Shown: in pieces, positions 38,751 through 51,823 of the stretch
Layout: each line of letters starts with the position of its first letter
How positions within the stretch are numbered: the first letter of the stretch is position 1
DNA from: Paramecium sonneborni
Lineage: Eukaryota; Ciliophora; Oligohymenophorea; Peniculida; Parameciidae
DNA: 64,000 nt
NCBI GenBank assembly: GCA_905182985.1
Contig: CAJJDN010000110.1
Span: forward strand, 261,635 to 325,634
Direction of reading: 5' to 3'
The notes under the pieces: model-generated
Told to the model about the DNA's origin: nothing
Seen by the model: the letters and a program-made list of their open reading frames with translations, nothing else
Database searches by the model: none
Program-made: the position numbers and the translations under genes

Positions 38751-40103
38751 TAAATACCTATAAATGATGGAACCTCTACATGTTCAGATTTCTCTGATGA
38801 TACATTTGAAGTTGAAGATTTTGAAGCTTAAGTTGCTTAAGAGCTCTTTTAATAAATTAAAGGTTAATTGTAGGATCCTGATGTTGAATAGAAATGTTAT
38901 TAATTCTAATTTACTATATTTTAGGAAGAATTAAATATCATGGATTTTTTTAACGATTCTCTTGAATTATAAATTAAAGAATATGATGTGATTGTCTTTT
39001 TAAATTATTCAGGATTACTATAAAAATTGATGAATTATAAATAAGAAAATTAATTAGAATTCTTTGTAGGTTAATTATATATCATACTTAACAGAATTAA
39101 GAATGATGAAATTGATTAAATGATTGAAACCAATTGTTTCGAACTTAAATATAGTAGATTATCATAAAGAAAATTCTTAAGATGTAAAATATTATCCAAT
39201 TTATATACTAAACTTGTCTATGAAAAATTAGATAGATGGAGAAATACTTAAAATATTTAAGAAATTCAAGGTGAAAATTTAAAGGCCTTAAGAAGATTTA
39301 TTGTTTAACATAAGGCACCATTAAGTAGATGGGAAGTTAGTATTTTATCAATTTAAGATGTTCAAATTAATAATGAAAATATCTTAGATAAATTTTAAAA
39401 ATTAGTTATTGCACTTTCACTTCCTTATGACTTACTTTTAGAAAATTTCACTATCTTAGATAAATTATATGTTAATTTATAGTAATTCTAAAAATGGTTT
39501 AAATTAAGTTCTATTCCATTCACAGTTTCTGAAATTTCTCAATTATTTCAATAAGTCAGTTAAACCTATGGATATTATACCAATTAAGGTATTAAAGTAA
39601 TTTAAAGAATTGACTTCTATCACTTTTTAGAAACTGTTTATGCACTTAATTAAAATGAAAATATTACTATAGAAAAACCTGATACAAAAAATGTTAAATA
39701 TAATGATGAGATTACTATTCAATAATATAATAGACATTTATAATTAAAAGTCAATGATTTGTAATAACAATTAAATTAAAAAAACATTATTATTGAATAA
39801 TTAAAAAAAGCTTAATAAGATTCATAATAAACATCCAGAATAAAAACTAATAAGTCAAATAATGAAATTAAAGATAAGGAATCTCAAATTAAAATAGAAC
39901 TGTTACATTAAGCAGAAATAAATTCTATAAAAAATGAAAGTTAACATTAAATAAAAGTAGTTGAATTAAAATGGAAAAATAAAACAAAAGAATTGTTATT
40001 TGAATTAGAAAATAAAGATAAATAAATAGATTAATATAGAATGTAACTTGAAGCCTTAATGAAAGAGCTTGAATGTGTAAAAACTGAGAGAAGAACTAAA
40101 TGA
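38377..40103 (+). CDS. Coiled-coil protein, unknown
   Basis: 567 residues with one 23-nt intron (38547-38569). The first 380 residues are mostly helical (for example RFIVQHKAPLSRWEVSIL, LDKFQKLVIALSLPYDLLL), and the last 180 form a Gln/Lys/Glu-rich coiled coil starting NRHLQLKVNDLQQQLNQKN. No known family is recognised; such helical-plus-coil proteins are common in ciliate basal bodies and cortex, but that is only a guess. It is divergent from the kelch gene with 24 bp between start codons. Confidence 0.75.
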
Positions 40104-40393
40104 ATCTAATATCACTTTAATATATTTTATATAAAATATTATCAGATATTGAAAACTTTAATAAATTATTTTCTATTTTGAACTTAAAATTCAATTTCTA
40201 TTTATTCTATTTTTTATTCCCATTCTAATTATTTATAATTATACCTAATAGATATCCCGTTTAGAAAAGTTTATAAATAACTTAAATTCAAATCTACAAA
40301 AATAATTTGAATATTTATCTATGATTATTTAGATCACTTCTAAAAACACTTTTAACTTGTTATTTTAATAACATAATAATATCAATAAGATTT
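40104..40393. other. Convergent intergenic spacer
   Basis: 290 bp between two facing 3' ends; nothing recognised. Confidence 0.5.
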
Positions 40394-40795
40394 TCATTAT
40401 ATACAATCATTTTTCATTCCAGTTCTTAAATAATAACTAAAATTTTTAGCATTTTAACTCTAATACTTTTATTACTCATAGTGGAGTTGAACTTAATTTT
40501 TTAAATTTTCTATATATTCTTCCAGAAAATCAAATTTATCTAATTGTTCTAATATCTCAAAAGGTAAATCCCATTTCACATTAACCTAACCATAATCAAT
40601 AATCCATTAAATTAGATTCTCTATTTTTTTTTTTGTATTTTATATTGCAATCCCCCATTTATTTTAATATTCAACAAAATCTTTCTTTCTATTCTAATAA
40701 ACATCTTTTAATTCTTTTATTTCCTTCTTTATCAATTTTATGTTATCCAAAATAACTTAGAAATGATTATGATGTCCATTATGATTTTATTACAT
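40394..40795 (-). CDS. Helical hypothetical protein, possibly the C-terminal part of the PB1 gene
   Basis: 133 residues, no intron, helical and charged (IKLIKKEIKELKDVYQ, IENLIQWIIDYGQVNVKWDLPFEILEQLDKF). It begins only 26 bp after the stop of the PB1 gene on the same strand and continues its helical, charged character, so the two could be one gene split by an unrecognised intron or a sequence error. I found no GT...AG intron that joins them. Confidence 0.55.
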
Positions 40796-40821
40796 ATATA
40801 ATGATATTATTTATATTTTAT

Positions 40822-41711
40822 TCACTCTGTATCATCATCACATTTTTCTAATCCATGTTAAAGTTTTTGCAATTTTTCTTAATGATTTTGCAATTTTACT
40901 TCAAAAGAATCTTTTTATTTCTTAATCTTTTATCTCTTTTTTTCTATCTATTCTCCATTCTTTACTAAACTCTATTTTGTTTAATTCCATCTCTTATAAT
41001 TTTCTTAATACTAATTCTTTCTTTCTTCATATATTGAATGGAAAATATCATGAATTTCTTTTTAAATTGTTTTTAATTAAGTTTCAAATCCCTTCTTATC
41101 CTATATTATTATATTTCAAAATAAATTACATCTAAATATAATAATTATTCTTCTTTTTCTTTAATCCTATCAAATAAGTTAGCTTCATTTAATGCTATTT
41201 CAAAATCTGGAAGGGGATCTGGCTTATATGACTCGAGTTTTAATTATTCTTGAATTAACTATTCAAGTTCATATTCATCTTATTATTAATTTTGTGCAAA
41301 CTCTTATTACAATTTAGCTAGTGTCTATAATTCATTTTCAATTGCCTTTATAATATTAATTTCATTTTACTTATTATTTCTTTTATTATTGTTCTTTAAT
41401 TTTTTTTTATCTAACTTCTTACTTTTTCTTCTCCTTCTCTAAATTCAATAATTTTTCTTAATCAATAGTTGCATGCATTTGAATTAGTACTTATTGGAAA
41501 TCATTCTAAATAATAAAATTAAAAGTCCTACAATTGCATATAAATCACTTGTGTTTGACACTTAAATTGTATCACCTTCTTCATCCTAATAAGATAAATC
41601 AATATCAGTAATAATTGAATATTTTTGCAATATTTCTTGTATAAGTTCTTCATATGAGGAAACACCATAGTATGTATCAGTTTTTCCCTCGTATTCAATT
41701 TAAATATCCAT
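40822..41711 (-). CDS. PB1-domain protein with coiled coil
   Basis: 269 residues, introns 41101-41129, 41346-41370 and 41506-41531. The first 70 residues read as a PB1 domain: MDIQIEYEGKTDTYYGV, SSYEELIQEILQKY, then the acidic OPCA-type loop YQDEEGDTIQVSNTSDLYAI, which places it in the acidic (type I) class able to bind a basic PB1 face. The rest is a Gln/Lys/Glu-rich coiled coil with a short Pro-containing break (SYKPDPLPDFEIAL). PB1 proteins assemble signalling or autophagy complexes; the partner is unknown. Confidence 0.8.
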
Positions 41712-42121
41712 CTATTTTTTTTAATATTGATTTTTATTTCTAATTTCTTTGATAAATTTAAAAAAAAACACATTATAGAATAAATTTCATCATAATATAA
41801 TATTTTTTTTATTCAACTATTCTACATCATACTTAATAAAATATAATTAAGTTGACAAAAGGAACAAAAAAAATTACATTGAGTCAATAAGATATATTTT
41901 AAATGATAATTATGAAAATTGATTCAAACCTAAATAATGATGATTTTTATAATTAATATGTATTGGTTTCTTTATAATAAAAAAACTATTATTCTCTTAA
42001 ATCAAGAGTAATATTTAATAGTTTAAGTATAAAATAATTATTTTGATAAAATAATATTGTGTTGATTAGTATGAACATATATTTTTAAGTAAATAAAAAT
42101 ATTGTTTAGATAGATATTGAT
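41712..42121. other. Divergent intergenic region
   Basis: 410 bp of AT-rich sequence between the PB1 gene and the B-box/kelch gene; nothing recognised. Confidence 0.5.
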
Positions 42122-44280
42122 ATGGAGAGAGAGAGAAAATTAAAATTAAAAAAAAGAAGAATATATAAAGCTTCTATTTAAAATCCAAATTAAAAATACT
42201 TTGAAAAAAAAAGAATAACAGTAATTAATTTAATGATAAAATCATAAACTTCTAGTATAAAGAATAATTTAGGAGGTTCAAAAAGATATATATCTCCTTA
42301 TGAGAGACATGAAAATCAAGATGGTGATTTTGTAAGAATAATTAATTTAAGTTAAAATAGATACAGGTTGAATAATAAATAGGTAATCAAACAAAATCTA
42401 GAATGATAAATCCAGAGAATTCAGAATAAGTTAGTGTGATTGGTGAAAATAATATTAAACTATCTAATTTGAGTCATTTTGCATAATACATGTATGTTCC
42501 TTGTTTAATTCACCCTAATTTTTTTATAACATCTTTATGTTAAGAATAAGTATAAATAATCTTAATTAGAATTGCGTAGAGCCATTATGTGCTGAATGTA
42601 TAACAAATCATTTAGAATTTCATCGAAAAAAGGGAAGAGTGCCTTAATTTGAGAATATTTTAAATTTAAGAAAAGAGACAAGTTACAAGATAGATGATCT
42701 AATAAAAAATTTATAAACAAAGTTAAAGGAAGCTAAGACTTCTATAAATAATTAAACAACTTAAATGATGTATAATGATGCATATGAGTAAATTAAATTA
42801 ATACATGGTTAAATATAGGATATGATAAATGATCATTTTCAAAATCTATATAAATAATTAAATGAATGGAATTAAAATGAGTAATCAAAATAATTAAATT
42901 TCCTTGAGGAAGAGATAAATCAATAATAGAATGAATTATTACAATTGTAAGAAGAATTACATAATGAAAATTATGTAAAAGCTATTACTTAAATATGCAA
43001 AAATAAAGATAAGATATATAATGAAAAGAATATATTTAAATTGGATTTAATAATTTAGGATTAAAAATAAAGTAAAGTGGAAGTTATTTTAGAAAAAAAT
43101 AATTTAGAATTGTTTTAAATTTATTGTAAAAAGCTTTGTTATTTGACAAAGAATAAAACATAGTAATCTATTTCTCAGATAAAATAATCTTCATAAATTT
43201 CTTAATAATTATAATCTTAAAAGGTAAAGTAAATATAGGAATTAGATTAAAAATCAAAATAATCTTCATTGATTTTATCTAAATTAGTATCAGCAGATAT
43301 TCCTCCTATAGTGAATCCAACATCTTTGATTTCTGAGAAATTAACTAATGATACAGCTAAATGTAACTTTAATACTGAAAATCATTTTGAAGATGGAAAA
43401 GATTAAATTATTGTAAGATTAGAAGAAGGTGGATCGACTGCATATATTTATGATATTTAAACATAAAAATATAGAATAGAAACAATAAATAGTACTATTA
43501 AAATACCTATGTGTCATAAATTATATACAACAACATTTGGTAAGCATTTAATAATAGGTGGTGTTGATAAAGAAAAGTCTAGATTCAAAGCTATTCCACA
43601 TGTATATGAATTTAATCACAATACTCTTTAATTAAATCTTCATTCAGAAATGATTTTAGCTAGATCATTAACATCAGCATGTTAAGTAGATAATTTCTTA
43701 TATGTTGTTGGTGGGTCTTCAACAAATGATGAAAATACTGCTATGGCTAAAGCAGAAAAATTAGATCTTACTACAAGGAAATGGTATACAATTGAAGATC
43801 CTTTTTATAAAACATCTGGATGCTCTTTGATTCCAATTAATCATAATACAATATTTAAATTAGGTGGAAAATCTGATATTTTTACACCTTCTAATACAGT
43901 TGAATCATATGATATTCAAAAGAATCTATGGGTAAACTTTATTCTATTTTTATTAGACTAATATTGATTTTAAATTTCTATCATAAGGATATCTAAGATT
44001 ACCATTTTAAAGTTGTGCTATTAATATTTCGAATGATCAAATTCTTATCATTGGAGGTTCAATTCATGATGTAAGAACTGATGAGACTTAAGTAAATAAA
44101 TTTATATATTGATAGATTTTTAATGTAAAAAACAAAACAATTCAAAAATCATCTCAATTACCAAGCTCAATTGAATTTCCTACATAAACAGCTATAATTT
44201 AATCTAATACCATATTTATTTTAACTGATAATGAGTAGCCTCTATTAATTGGTAATTCAGATGGATTTAAATATTAATGA
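42122..44280 (+). CDS. B-box zinc finger, coiled coil and kelch protein
   Basis: 689 residues after introns 42332-42351 (20 nt), 42550-42569 (20 nt), 43932-43956 and 44092-44115. A basic N terminus precedes a B-box-type zinc module at about residues 105-145 (CLIHPNF, SLCQEQNCVEPLCAECI, HLEFH). A Gln-rich coiled coil of about 230 residues follows, then a kelch propeller (HLIIGGVD, FLYVVGGSS, IFKLGGKS, ILIIGGSI). This is a TRIM-like order without the RING, so it probably acts as an adaptor rather than a ligase. The start used is the upstream in-frame ATG; 42233 is an alternative. Confidence 0.82.
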
Positions 44281-44334
44281 TATTATGAATTATTTTATGC
44301 AACTGCAAATTCTTTAAATTTTTTATAATAAATG

Positions 44335-44778
44335 TCACAAAAATTCAAGATCTAATTTATGTTGTCTTAAATGTGATGATAATTTCTTTTTTGATAATTT
44401 CTAACAATAACAATTAATTAATTCTTAAATTTTGATTTCTTTATTTTAATTATTTTTAGATAATTTTATTTATACTTTGCTTGTTTATTGTAATTTATCT
44501 TTAGATAAAAATTAATCTTCAAAAGCATAAAAAATATCTTTTTATATTTCTGGTTTATTTTTCATTTGTATTGATTCATTTTTTTAAGTCTATTTTGATT
44601 GATTCCAAAAATACAATGATCTTGTTCTTTGAGTTCTGGTTGTTTTATTTGAAATCTATTGTAAATATAATTTAGGATCCATATCAATATTAAGATCTGA
44701 GTCATTATTAAAAATACTTGGCAAGAAGACTCTATTGTTATTATTTTTTAAACTAAAATTTCTTATCTTTGTTGACAT
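44335..44778 (-). CDS. Small protein with a C-terminal zinc-finger-like motif
   Basis: 147 residues, no intron. Mostly polar and basic; near the C terminus NCYCQKLSKKKLSSHLRQH has a C-x-C ... H-x3-H spacing reminiscent of a C2H2 finger. No family. It starts 28 bp downstream of the APC5-like gene's stop and its own stop faces the B-box/kelch gene at 54 bp. Confidence 0.6.
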
Positions 44779-44806
44779 ATTAATATTAATTATTATTATA
44801 TAAATA

Positions 44807-46836
44807 TCACAAATTACAACTAAATAAGGATTAAATATTTTTTAAAAAGCGGTATAAGTACTCTACTATTCCAATTTCATTTATCTTGAAGAAAATCAAA
44901 TTTGTATTTTGATTACATTAACTTATAAGTGCATCTGCTTTATTAAATTATTCAGCACAATAATCTCTCATATCAAATTAATCTATAATATTAAATTTAT
45001 TCAATTACCTTATTAATCATAAATGAAAGTCATATCATAGTAATTTTATTGTATAATTGTAATCCAACCAACTTGAATAGCAAAGTTAATAGATGTAACA
45101 TAATATTTTAGACTTTTATAAGTTCGTCCCATAAGATTCCAAAATTTAGCTTATATAACACAATTTGATTATGACAATTCTTACAAATTGATATTATTTA
45201 ATTTATCTTAAGCTTCTTATATTTCATTTTATTCTATATTTTTTTCAATTAAATTAAGTTTATATTCTAAATATTATTGATTCAGATGAAACTACTTACA
45301 AAGTTTAATGATTTCTAAGTCATTCTCTCCTTCCTTTAATAATTTCTTGACTCTAAGTTTAGGATCTTATGATATATAAATCTTACTTTTAATAGGTACT
45401 ATTCCCAAAGATTCAGATATATATGGATCTGGATTCATTTATAATAATTGAACCATAATTTATTTAATGTACTTGATAGACATTGGTTCATTAATAATTT
45501 AAAAGTACTCTAAACATATATTTAAAATGACTAAAATAGATTATTCACTTAAATTATAGGTAGTTTCAAAACATTATTAGAATTGTGACAATGTATAAAT
45601 TGGTTGATGTAATGCTATATGACTCAAGGCTTCTAATTAAAGTGATAGAGTTTAGTCATTTTGTTCAAATTATTACAATTAATCTAGTGCATTTTGAATC
45701 ATGGTTGAATTGCCATAATTATTAGCACATACTAATTAATAGGCAGTAATAGATTATTCAATATCTGGTGTATGAGATTGTAAAATTTATTTTAAACTTT
45801 AATGTATAATATCCTTCCAATTGATATGTTTCTTTTTCAATAATGAATAATTAATTTATTTGTATCTAATTTATGATCCATAAATTAAAGCACTCTATAA
45901 TTTATGTTATGGACTCAATTGTTAAGCATGATTTACAGCATATTCTAATAAAAGGGTAGCCTATAAATACGGAATTAATTTTACTTATTTTTAATAATTG
46001 TTACGATAAGCAATTTCAAAGAGATTTAATAAACAAAGATTGATGCTTTATTCATCTGATACAGTTTATGATAATCTGAGACCTTCTGATAAACTATTTA
46101 AAGCTTCATCATAGAAATTCATTTTCATATTAAGAAATATTGAATTCATTATACAATGATTTACTTTTTTAGGAACAAGTGTATTTAATGTCATATCATA
46201 ATATTTCCGAGAGAATTTTATTGCTCTAAATGGATATCTTAATAAAGCATATAAAAGAGCTTTTAAAAAATTCACTTTACTATTCTCATTTAAATTAGGT
46301 TATTCAATTATTTATTTCAACTCTTCTAAATTTACATAACTTGAACTTGCTATGAAATAAATTAAAATTAATACTTTATAGTTTAGTAAGTAAGAATTCA
46401 ATATATGAATCTGTTAAGAATGGATTATTTTATAAATGATTATCTTAACCTTCTTTGAAATCACTCCAAGATTTTAACATTTAATTAAAATCCATTTGAT
46501 TAAAAAGTAATAACATATTTCTAAAAAATAAATCGACAACACTTCCTCCTGGAGTTTTTTATTATTATTTTTCACGAAGTGCTGTTATTACTATTAAATA
46601 ATTACTTTCTCCAATTATCTTATGAAATTTATTCATAGAAGTAATTTGTAATAATTCAGGTTCAATATGACTAAGAATGGTATTTTACAATGTTGGATTA
46701 TTAACAATTTCCATTACATCATGAATCTTATTAAATATAAACTAAGTGCTACTTTTAAATACTCAGTTAAGAGATCATAAACTGATTGACTAGGTTTACG
46801 TAATAGTAGAATCAATAAAATGAGGTTGTTGTTCAT
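44807..46836 (-). CDS. TPR protein resembling anaphase-promoting complex subunit 5
   Basis: 650 residues, introns 44983-45008, 46350-46374 and 46727-46752. All helical, with TPR-like repeats. The segment HCIMNSIFLNMKMNFYDEALNSL followed by SEGLRLSQTVSDEQSINLCLL matches the conserved APC5 TPR signature, and the C terminus (MRDYCAEQFNKADALI) also fits. APC5 is a scaffold subunit of the ubiquitin ligase that triggers anaphase by targeting cyclins and securin. The protein is shorter than animal APC5 (about 750). Other TPR scaffolds remain possible. Confidence 0.65.
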
Positions 46837-47055
46837 TATTTTTTTCAAATTTAAAATATTTAATTCAATTAATATAAAATTAATATATATTATATATAAT
46901 GAAATTTTTGTTAATATGATATGATAATTATTTAATTCAATTGTTAGATAGTAATAAATAGAATTAGAAAATACTCTGAAATAAAATAGAATTATTTTGT
47001 TGATAATACTAATGTAATTAATTGGAGTATAAATTGATAAATAAAATAATTATAA

Positions 47056-48336
47056 ATGGGAGGAAAAGAATCAAAGGGATATTAAAATGATCGCTAAATT
47101 ATAATAAGAGAGATATATACTAAAACAACAGAGTAAGATCAATCTTAGACTTCTTAAGTAAAACCAATAGAAAAGGTTTCTAATCCTTTTCCAGAAATAC
47201 CAAACTATATGGATTAATTAAGTTAAGTTTTACCTGAAAATAAGTATCCTAAAGTACCAAATTATTTGACTCATGAATTGATTACAGATTTATAGATGTT
47301 AAAACATATATTAACAACAGCATCTACTTGTTAATAAAAATCAAGTAACTTAAATATTGATCAACCTCTTTATTCTTCTAAACTAATAGAAGTTAATCAA
47401 CATCAAAATAAATTACAATCGTTTTAATCTTCCTTACTTTTTGAGATTTAATAAGGATAATTGTCATAAATTATATAAAGTGATGAAGAAGAATTAATGA
47501 AGATAAAGTTAAGTTAAATTGTAGAGAGTTTTAAGTTAATAGCTAAATATGCATTTTATTGTTAAGGTTTATTAGACAGAATACCTGAAACATCAAAAGA
47601 ATTTCTAGTTTCATTAAATAATCTTATATTGAGTATTAATATGAATTCTATCTTATTATAATTTATAGGATATTATGATTAAAATAATAAAATGATAAGA
47701 GAAAATGCTTAGTCTTTATTTCAATAATTTTTAGAGTCATAACAATTCAATTAAATGATTTTAAAACATTTAGAATCAGTTAAGGAATAATTAAATAATT
47801 TAGTACCTATATTATAGAATATAAATGATTGTTCAAATGTTTACTAATATGAAAATGAGAAGGATGAATCACTTATTGAAATTTATCAAAAAATTTAAAC
47901 AGAACCTAAAAAATAGGAATTTTAAATTAAATAATTAATTGAATAAAAGTATTAAATATAATATTATACTAGATAATATTAATAAAAAGGGATTGAAAAA
48001 GCTGAATAGATTTTGGAAGATTAAAAATATGAGAATTTTGTTCAAACTAAATTAGATGAAAGTGAAGGTTCAAAATAATTCACTTTATTATTGAAATAGT
48101 TCATAGATATCTTGGAATAGAAAATATAGAATTGGGAAAATATTTTGAGAGAGATACTTAAAGCAACAACTGAAAAAGAAAAAATAAGATAACTTTTATG
48201 CGAATTTAGCAAATTGTAAATTTAATCTTCGTTATATTTGGTACATTTTTGTATTAACGAATTACAATATAAATTGGTATATGATGATTCAGTTGCTTAG
48301 TTATAGAAATTGGTTCAAAGAATAGATAAAATATGA
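47056..48336 (+). CDS. Helical protein with N-myristoylation-type start
   Basis: 426 residues, intron-free, which is uncommon for a gene this long here. It begins MGGKES, a fitting N-myristoylation sequence (Gly2, Ser6), suggesting membrane attachment. A Pro-rich stretch (KVSNPFPEIPNYMDQ, YPKVPNYL) is followed by a long helical/coiled region. No family recognised. Its stop is only 19 bp before the next gene's start on the same strand. Confidence 0.7.
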
Positions 48337-48355
48337 TATAAATTAAATATATATA

Positions 48356-49754
48356 ATGAATGCTCCATTCCCAGAGAAAATTATTGAGAAATTTGTACAG
48401 TTTTTTATTTTAATTCTTCATAGAATAAATAAATGGAAGTATTTGTAAAGCATGAAGAATTATTAATGAAATAGAGACAAGCATATGAATAAAAACTTAA
48501 TAATGTTTTTGATCGAAATTTACAACTTGAAGAGAAGGATAGAAGTATGCATGAATAAGTATTTATTCATTTAAATAGATCTAATCATCAAGATATTAAA
48601 ATGAATAGTTGAAAATATAATAGGATAAGCTAAAACAATTATAAGAAATATAGAAATAAAAGAAAGACAAAAAATAAGCAGCAAATTAATTATGGTAATA
48701 AGAACAGAAGTAGCATGAAAAAGAAATTCAATAAAAGTTATTTGAAATACAATAAAAGATCAAATATGAAGAATTTAAAAGAAAAACTGATGATTTAATG
48801 AATTAATTAGATAATAATCTAAGAAAACTCAATATGCGCTATTTAGAGAAATAGGAAAGGAAAGAGAAATATTTGAATGATTTCATAACTTAAAAATAAT
48901 AAACTCTAAATACTTCAATGCAGATTACTGAATCACATCATTAAAATGTATATTCCAATTATTAATAATAAATGAAAAGAATATAAGAAGTAAAAACTTT
49001 CTAAAATTTAGATATGCTAATTGAAACTTAAAAAATATGAAAACAAAATCAAATAGATCAATTAATAAAAATTATCATAGATTGATTAACTTACCTAAAA
49101 GGCTTAACATAGTATTGAACATTAGGAAAACATTAAAAATAGATATTCTTAGATATACTAAAATAAATTAGCAAATTTACAAAATAAAATGAATTATTTT
49201 TAAGATAAAATCAATCAAATCGAAAAAAAGAGATTATAACAATTATAAATGAATTATCTATAGGAATAAGAAATCAATTAAAAGAGAAATATGGCAAGAG
49301 CAAAATCAGAGAATATCTATAGAAATAAATCTATCAACATTATGAATAAATAATTCGAAAAAGAAAAAACCTTTTAATAAGTGTAATAACATAATCAATT
49401 ACAATTATAATTAAAATTATAGAAATTAAATTAAAAATGGTAAACTCAGTAGAATTAAGTTCAAAAGGCTGATTAATTAAAACAATCATATTTTTCATCT
49501 TTGGAATTAAAAATAACATAGAGAGATTAACGATTATAAGATTAGATGTACTATAATAATAATAATCTTACACTAGTTTAAATAAATTGGATATCCAAAA
49601 GAGAAGATTGAAAGTTATTGAAGATATGGAAAGACAAAAAAGAGATCTTCTTATCAAATTGGAATAAGATAAAGTTCCAATTACAAATACGTCTGAAATG
49701 AAATATTTGTATAGCACTCCAAAATAATAGTAATCTAAATTGTTTATTACATGA
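48356..49754 (+). CDS. Coiled-coil protein, Gln/Lys-rich
   Basis: 432 residues, introns 48395-48423, 48559-48578 (20 nt), 48990-49011 and 49548-49576. Nearly the whole protein is heptad-like (for example QLQEIQKQKKDKKQAANQL), with an RNKSINIMNK break and a short non-coil C terminus. Only splicing all four introns keeps one frame. Structural role likely; no family. Confidence 0.75.
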
Positions 49755-49778
49755 TGATAAATCTGCATATATAAATAA

Positions 49779-51064
49779 ATGAGAAAAATTATATATAGAT
49801 TTTCAAGAGCCACTTATCTTGATTTTTAAGCAACAACTCCCACAGATTACAGAGTTTTGGATGCTATGTTACCATATCTAACTAATCAATATGGTAATCC
49901 TCATAGTAAAACACATTCATTTGGATGGGAAACTGAAAAGGCAGTGGAAAAAGCAAGATCTTAAGTAATATTTCTCATTTATCAAATAGATAGCAAATTT
50001 AATCAATACTTAACCTTAAAGCATCATTTTTACTTCAGGAGCAACAGAAAGTAATAATGCTGCATTAAAGGGTTTATATGGATTTTATGGAAAATAGAAG
50101 AATCATATAATTACCTCTCAAACTGAGCATAAATGTGTTTTAGATACTTGTAGATATCTAGAGGATAAAGGAGTAGAAGTAACATATTTACCAGTTGATT
50201 CGAATGGTTTGATTTGTTTGAAACAATTATAAGAATCAATTAAATCCAATACATTATGTGTGAGTGTAATGCTTGTAAATAATGAAATTGGAGTAATTTA
50301 AAACTTGAAAGAAGTAAGTAGAATATGTCATGAACGTGGAGTGTATGTTCATTCAGATATGGCATAAGCAATAGCAAAGATTCCTGTTGATGTTTAAGAT
50401 CTAGATATAGATTTAGGTAGTATTTCAGCTCATAAGCTTTATGGACCAAAAGGAATTGGAGCATTATATGTTAGAAGAAAACCAAGAGTTAGATTATAAT
50501 AAATAATTCATGGAGGAGGTTAAGAAAGAGGTTTAAGAAGTGGAACTTTAGCACCCCATTTATGTGTAGGATTTGGTAAAGCTGCAGAAATTGCATTAAC
50601 AGAATTACCATATGATATGTAACATGTTGATAAATTATACAACAAACTTATAACTGGAATAAAAGAGAAGATTCCTTAAATATAAATAAATGGATCATTA
50701 GAACATCGTTACAAAGGAAATTTAAATGTTTCATTTGCATTTGTTGAAGGGGAATCTTTAATAATGGCTATAAAATAAGTTGCTGTATCATCTGGATCTG
50801 CTTGTACATCTGCCTCTTTAGAACCTTCTTATGTTTTAAGAGCTTTGGGAGTTTAAGAAGATATGGCTCATACTAGTTTAAGAATTGGTATTGGGTATGT
50901 ATATTAATTAAATATTAAGTCGATTTACTACAGAAAAAGAAATTGATTTTTTACTTGATTAATTGAGTTCAGCTGTTAAGAAATTGAGGGAAATGTCTCC
51001 TTTATGGGAAATGCATTAGGATGGAATAGATATTAATAAAATTGAATGGACTTAACCACATTGA
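49779..51064 (+). CDS. NFS1: Cysteine desulfurase NFS1/IscS
   Basis: 411 residues, introns 49965-49989 and 50895-50919. The PLP enzyme takes sulfur from cysteine for iron-sulfur clusters and tRNA thiolation. Landmarks: [52 protein letters not shown], the PLP lysine in [10 protein letters not shown] (K211), [12 protein letters not shown], and the active-site loop [13 protein letters not shown] with C334. The C terminus EWTQPH is characteristic of IscS/NFS1. A short basic N terminus ([13 protein letters not shown]) could act as a mitochondrial presequence. Confidence 0.95.
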
Positions 51065-51823
51065 ATATATATTAATATAAAATAGATGTTTTAAATTCCT
51101 ATGATTTAATTTAATTGTTATTGTCTGCTAATTTTAATCTTGAATTAATAGAAAGAGTTTAGAATAATTTTTATTAATTTAAACTCTATATTTCATTCGA
51201 AGTGAATTACATCAAACAAAGATTTTTTTATATTTATTCTGAATTTAAATGATAATTTTAATTCTTTTAATAAAATCAATTTTCTTAAAGAGATTTAATA
51301 GATTTAACACTCAAAACTAAATTAATCATATTTTACATTAGGATTTAATAAATGAATAAATAATATTCCTTTATAGAACTTCTATTTATATAATATTTAT
51401 TAGATCTAATCTTAAAATTAATATTTCATTTTCAAAATAATTTTGTAAATATTGATGCCCAATTTATTCTAATATTCATTTTAAATAGTTAAAAATATTA
51501 TTTCTATTTTAAATTGTATTTAGGTTCAATAATAATGAAGTCATTTATAAATGATTTAAAATATCTCTATTTTGTTGAATAAAATTTTATGTTTTTATTA
51601 TTTTTAACAATTATTTTGAAAAAACACATAAATTATTTAAATTTAGTAAATGAAAGTAAAAATGAAATTTGAATTACATTTTGTAATAATATTGAAAGAG
51701 ATACAATAAATTTATATTTTTAATAACATAATAATAGTAATATAATTAGGTCTGTAGGGTGGATGTTGCAAAAAGAAATAAATTAATGATAAAATATAGG
51801 AATTTTTAAATAAATTAATATAA
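51065..51823. other. Intergenic, no supported gene
   Basis: 759 bp, the second longest gap here. A minus-strand ATG frame from 51544 continues to 51326 but is broken by one TGA at 51476-51478; it is treated as chance. Confidence 0.45.

Noticed and set aside
51326..51544. Minus-strand ATG frame of 72 codons with one internal TGA
   Set aside because: With TGA as the only stop, such lengths are expected by chance; no motif.
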